The translations under genes were made by a program, and so were the position numbers. A DNA stretch of 8,056 nucleotides from CAXSEF01 sp964236535 (GTDB taxonomy: Bacteria; Pseudomonadota; Alphaproteobacteria; Acetobacterales; Acetobacteraceae), in contig CAXSEF010000125.1 in the NCBI GenBank assembly GCA_964236535.1, positions 1 to 8,056 of the forward strand. The letters run 5' to 3'. The notes under the pieces are model-generated. The model was not told the DNA's origin. It ran no database searches and was given only the letters and a program-made list of their open reading frames with translations. Numbering within the stretch: the first letter of the stretch is position 1; every line of letters starts with the position of its first letter. Of the stretch, positions 5,793-8,056 are shown in pieces.

Positions 5793-6305
5793 TTACGGTA
5801 AGGGCCTGTTCGGGACAGGACCGGCGTCGGTCTGTTTGGGAGACGACGCTTGCAGCAAGGCTCGCTGCGAGCGAGCGAGAACATCCCCGACATTGGCCAA
5901 GAACGTCATCACCAGGTTGAAGTCGTGCTCGCTGTAGGCCTCCAGGAATGGTGCCATCGCCTCGCCCTGCTCTCGATAGAGCAGGTCGGCGCGCCCCGAG
6001 GCATTCGGATGTGCGACTAGCACGAGGCGTCGCTTGTCGACAGCATGGCGTTGCCGGCCAACGAAACCGGCTGCCTCAAGCTTGTCGATCAAGCCGCTAA
6101 CCGTCCCGATCTGCAGCCCGGCTTCGCGCGCCAGGGCCGTCATCGACAACGGCCCGAGCTGTTCCAGCAGTCGGAAGCACTTGAACTCGGTGGCGGTCAG
6201 TCCGAGCCGCTCGGCCACCTGCTGGTGAAACAGCACGAGCCGGGCCGCGAACAGCTGAACCGTGGGGATATAGCGAGCCAGGCGATCACTTGACTTCGGC
6301 GGCAA
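5793..6305 (-). CDS. MarR family transcriptional regulator
   Basis: Read from a TTG at 6303-6305 this is a 170-residue MarR-type winged-helix repressor, close to the usual 140-170. Helix 1 (about 8-34) is followed by LTATEFKCFRLLEQLGPLSMTALAREAG. The recognition helix is at about 64-80 (LQIGTVSGLIDKLEAAG), and the wing contains the conserved Asp90-Lys-Arg92. The C-terminal helix and a loose tail (SPKQTDAGPVPNRPLP) follow. The frame stays open to an ATG at 6458, but that would place 51 low-complexity residues across the divergent gene's start. I therefore prefer TTG, with GGAG ten bases upstream. It is divergent from the FAD monooxygenase with 52 bp between them, the usual layout for a repressor lifted by a phenolic or aromatic ligand. 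Family is firm; the exact start is uncertain. Confidence 0.88.
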   Translation of the reverse strand: MPPKSSDRLARYIPTVQLFAARLVLFHQQVAERLGLTATEFKCFRLLEQLGPLSMTALAREAGLQIGTVSGLIDKLEAAGFVGRQRHAVDKRRLVLVAHPNASGRADLLYREQGEAMAPFLEAYSEHDFNLVMTFLANVGDVLARSQRALLQASSPKQTDAGPVPNRPLP

Positions 6306-6312
6306 AGTGCTT

Positions 6313-6325
6313 AGTTCTCCGAACT
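6313..6325. promoter_or_regulatory. Possible MarR operator
   Basis: AGTTC-TCC-GAACT is a perfect 5-bp-arm inverted repeat in the 52-bp gap between marR and the monooxygenase gene. It overlaps the likely ribosome binding site of marR and a possible -35 region (TTAGTT, 6311-6316) with a weak -10 (GATTAT, 6335-6340) for the monooxygenase. It is short, so chance occurrence is possible. Confidence 0.4.
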
Positions 6326-6357
6326 TGTTGCTTCGATTATCTAAGGAAAAGCGCCTT

Positions 6358-7938
6358 ATGTCGACAGCCTCTTGTTCCTCTTCGGTGCTCGTCGTAGGCG
6401 GCGGCATCGTTGGCTTATCCACCGCCGCGTTCCTGGCCCAGCGAGGCGTCGATGTCATCCTCGTCGAGCGGAAGACCCACCTCTCCCAGCGACTTCGAGC
6501 GAAATTCTTCTACCCGCGGACGATGGAGCTCTACCGCTCCCTGGGCATCGAGGAGGAGATCGCGCCGGCAGGCTCGGCCTCGCTGGCCAGCGAGGCCGCG
6601 GTGGTGGAGTCCCTCGCCGGCCGCGAGATCCGACGTTGGAGGCTTCCGACTACGGACGGCGGACACCTGTCGCCTTGCCTGCCCTCAACGATCAAGCAGC
6701 ACGACTTGGAGATGATCGTCAAAAAGAAGGCCGCCGCCCTCGGAGCCGATCTCCGGTTCGGGCAGACGCTTGTCGACTTCGCGGTTCAGGACGATGCGGT
6801 CGACGCTGTCGTGCGTTCGGAGGATGGGCGCGAGACGTCAATCCGGGCAGACTTCATGGTGGGTTGTGATGGGGCCCACAGCTTCATACGGGACAGGCTC
6901 GCCATCAGGGCGCAGGGGTTTGGCGATCTCCTCCACTCCATGGGCATCGGGGTTCGCGCGGACATCCGGGATGCCCTGCGCGGGCGCCCGCTTGCATTTG
7001 CCTACGTGCAACAGCCGGACGTCGACGCCTTCGTGTCATGGGACACGGACCTTTCGAGCGTCGCCGTCAACGTCACTTACGATCCGCGGTCGCATGCGGC
7101 TGAGCACCGTTTCGGCGACGACGAATGCCACAGGCTGGCGGCAACCTGTCTCGGCATGGATCCGGACGACGTCGAGCTGATCGAGACCTATCCGTGGCGC
7201 GCGTCCTCCTGGGTCGCTGATCGTTTCAGGGCTGGCCGCGTGTTCCTGGCCGGCGACGCTATGCATGGCGTCCCCCCGGTCGGCGGCTTCGGTGCCAACA
7301 CCGGCATCCATGATGCACATAACCTCGCGCTGAAGCTGGCAGCGGTCATCGCCGACGGCGCCGCCGAGGACCTGCTGAACCTGTACGAGCCGGAGCGTCG
7401 TCCCGTCGCTCGGATGGTGGTCGCGCAATCGACCGCGCGCCTCGCCGGAAGGCCGGACGTCCATCTCCCGGCTGAGGCGCTGGAACCTCTCTTGGAAGAG
7501 GAGGCGATCACCATGGGCTATCGTTATGGGATCGGCGACGCATGCACCACCCAGACTCCTAACCCTATCGCCGTCCATCCCAAGCTCCTGCATGCGGAGC
7601 CTGGGACGCGTGCCCCGCACGTCGCGTTGGAGCGATCGGGCCAGCCGATCTCCACATTGGACCTGTTCGGACGGGGCCTGGTGCTTCTGGCCGGATCGGA
7701 AGCGTGTGAGTGGGCCGAGCAGGCTGACCAGTGTTTCCGGGGCCTCCGCCCCAACGCGATGTCCTACGTCATAGGCCGCGATCTCGCCGATGTAGACGGG
7801 ACCTTCGCCAGCACCTACGGCATCACGATGCACGGCGTTGTCCTCGTGCGGTCCGACGGGTTCGTCGCGTGGAAGGCGCCCAAGGCGTCTGCGTTCTGCG
7901 GTGAGGATCTCGAGCGTATGCTGGCGAAGGCATGGTAG
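6358..7938 (+). CDS. FAD-dependent monooxygenase (class A aromatic/polyketide hydroxylase)
   Basis: This 526-residue flavoprotein hydroxylase uses NAD(P)H and oxygen to hydroxylate an aromatic substrate. All three family fingerprints are present: the FAD-binding GGGIVG at residues 14-19 with Glu37 ending strand 2 (ILVERK), the DG motif GCDGAHSFIRDRL at 169-181, and the GD motif RVFLAGDAMHGVPP at 294-307, which continues into GGFGANTGIHDAHNLALKL. A C-terminal thioredoxin-like domain (about 425-526) ends with VLVRSDGFVAWKAP. Domain order and length match the PheA/TfdB-like group that includes anthracycline hydroxylases such as RdmE. The PVGGFGANTGIHDAHN segment leans toward that polyketide-type group, so antibiotic inactivation or aromatic degradation are both possible. 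ATG 6358 is chosen (AGGA ten bases upstream); a GTG at 6307 would add 17 residues and overlap the operator. Its divergent MarR neighbour probably controls it. Confidence 0.93.
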   Translation: MSTASCSSSVLVVGGGIVGLSTAAFLAQRGVDVILVERKTHLSQRLRAKFFYPRTMELYRSLGIEEEIAPAGSASLASEAAVVESLAGREIRRWRLPTTDGGHLSPCLPSTIKQHDLEMIVKKKAAALGADLRFGQTLVDFAVQDDAVDAVVRSEDGRETSIRADFMVGCDGAHSFIRDRLAIRAQGFGDLLHSMGIGVRADIRDALRGRPLAFAYVQQPDVDAFVSWDTDLSSVAVNVTYDPRSHAAEHRFGDDECHRLAATCLGMDPDDVELIETYPWRASSWVADRFRAGRVFLAGDAMHGVPPVGGFGANTGIHDAHNLALKLAAVIADGAAEDLLNLYEPERRPVARMVVAQSTARLAGRPDVHLPAEALEPLLEEEAITMGYRYGIGDACTTQTPNPIAVHPKLLHAEPGTRAPHVALERSGQPISTLDLFGRGLVLLAGSEACEWAEQADQCFRGLRPNAMSYVIGRDLADVDGTFASTYGITMHGVVLVRSDGFVAWKAPKASAFCGEDLERMLAKAW

Positions 7939-7973
7939 CTGGTGCGTGCGCCTCACCCGTCTGGACTGTTCCC

Positions 7974-7999
7974 CTCGCTGAAAGTCGCAGCCTAGCGAG
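7974..7999 (+). terminator. Weak hairpin after the monooxygenase gene
   Basis: CTCGCT and AGCGAG form a 6-bp stem with a 14-base loop, 36 bp after the monooxygenase stop. No T-run follows, so it is at best a weak terminator. Confidence 0.2.
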
Positions 8000-8002
8000 A
8001 AC

Positions 8003-8056
8003 GGCTCTGTTGCAAACTGCTTGTTTGTGCGCGCGAAGAGGGTGGGGAGCGTGGAC
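8003..8056. mobile_element. Left end of an IS6-family-like insertion sequence
   Basis: GGCTCTGTTGCAAA at 8003-8016 is the 14-bp terminal inverted repeat typical of IS6-family elements; as I recall it, IS6100 has this form and IS26 has GGCACTGTTGCAAA. It points rightward, so the element should continue past the window. The bases after it do not look like the IS6100 interior I remember, so another family member is likely. The eight bases before it, GCGAGAAC (7995-8002), would be the target duplication if the insertion is a simple one. No second copy of the repeat lies in the window. Confidence 0.6.

Noticed and set aside
6307..6357. GTG start for the monooxygenase adding 17 residues
   Set aside because: It overlaps the likely operator and promoter, lacks a ribosome binding site, and puts the GxGxxG motif further in than usual.
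8003..8016. Naming the right-edge element IS6100
   Set aside because: The 14-bp repeat fits, but the following bases do not look like the IS6100 interior as I remember it, so only the family is claimed.

Overview
The window is a mosaic. Its right-hand 4.7 kb (about 3340-8056) is GC-rich and carries compact bacterial genes of a proteobacterial, probably alphaproteobacterial, kind. That lineage call rests on the style of the proteins, not on a search. The left 3 kb has different codon habits and is bordered by AT-richer DNA (about 1-148 and 2965-3120). Together with a serine recombinase gene and an IS6-type terminal repeat at the right edge, this suggests an accessory region, such as a plasmid or genomic island.

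Left block (149-2964). A long plus-strand gene is readable only across three frames. It looks like a multi-domain enzyme for azole-modified RiPP peptides (TOMM, linear azol(in)e type). An E1-like, leader-binding cyclodehydratase partner region is followed by two tandem SagB/nitroreductase-type azoline dehydrogenase domains. Each of the two frame changes is explained by one missing base in a short homopolymer (C-run at 1320, A-run at 2171), so the gene is either a young pseudogene or intact with two indel errors. Its 5' end also appears truncated. It is followed 25 bp later by a small two-helix membrane protein gene with a very strong ribosome binding site. No YcaO protein and no convincing precursor peptide lies in the window.

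Middle (2965-4043). A 372-bp gene-free stretch holds a perfect 8-bp-stem hairpin and a weak Tn3-like end. It is followed by a minus-strand serine resolvase/invertase gene with a 16-bp dyad just upstream of its start.

Right block (4044-8056). Two divergent regulator/enzyme pairs follow one another. The first is an SDR oxidoreductase (minus) facing a TetR regulator (plus), with a 20-bp perfect-arm inverted repeat between them. The second is a MarR regulator (minus) facing a class A FAD aromatic/polyketide hydroxylase (plus), with a short dyad between them. Between the pairs lies a 324-bp gap with a decayed fragment resembling the end of a TolB/WD40-like propeller protein. The layout suggests substrate-inducible oxidation and reduction of small, probably aromatic, molecules. 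An IS6-family-like terminal inverted repeat begins at 8003, so an insertion sequence probably starts at the window's right edge.
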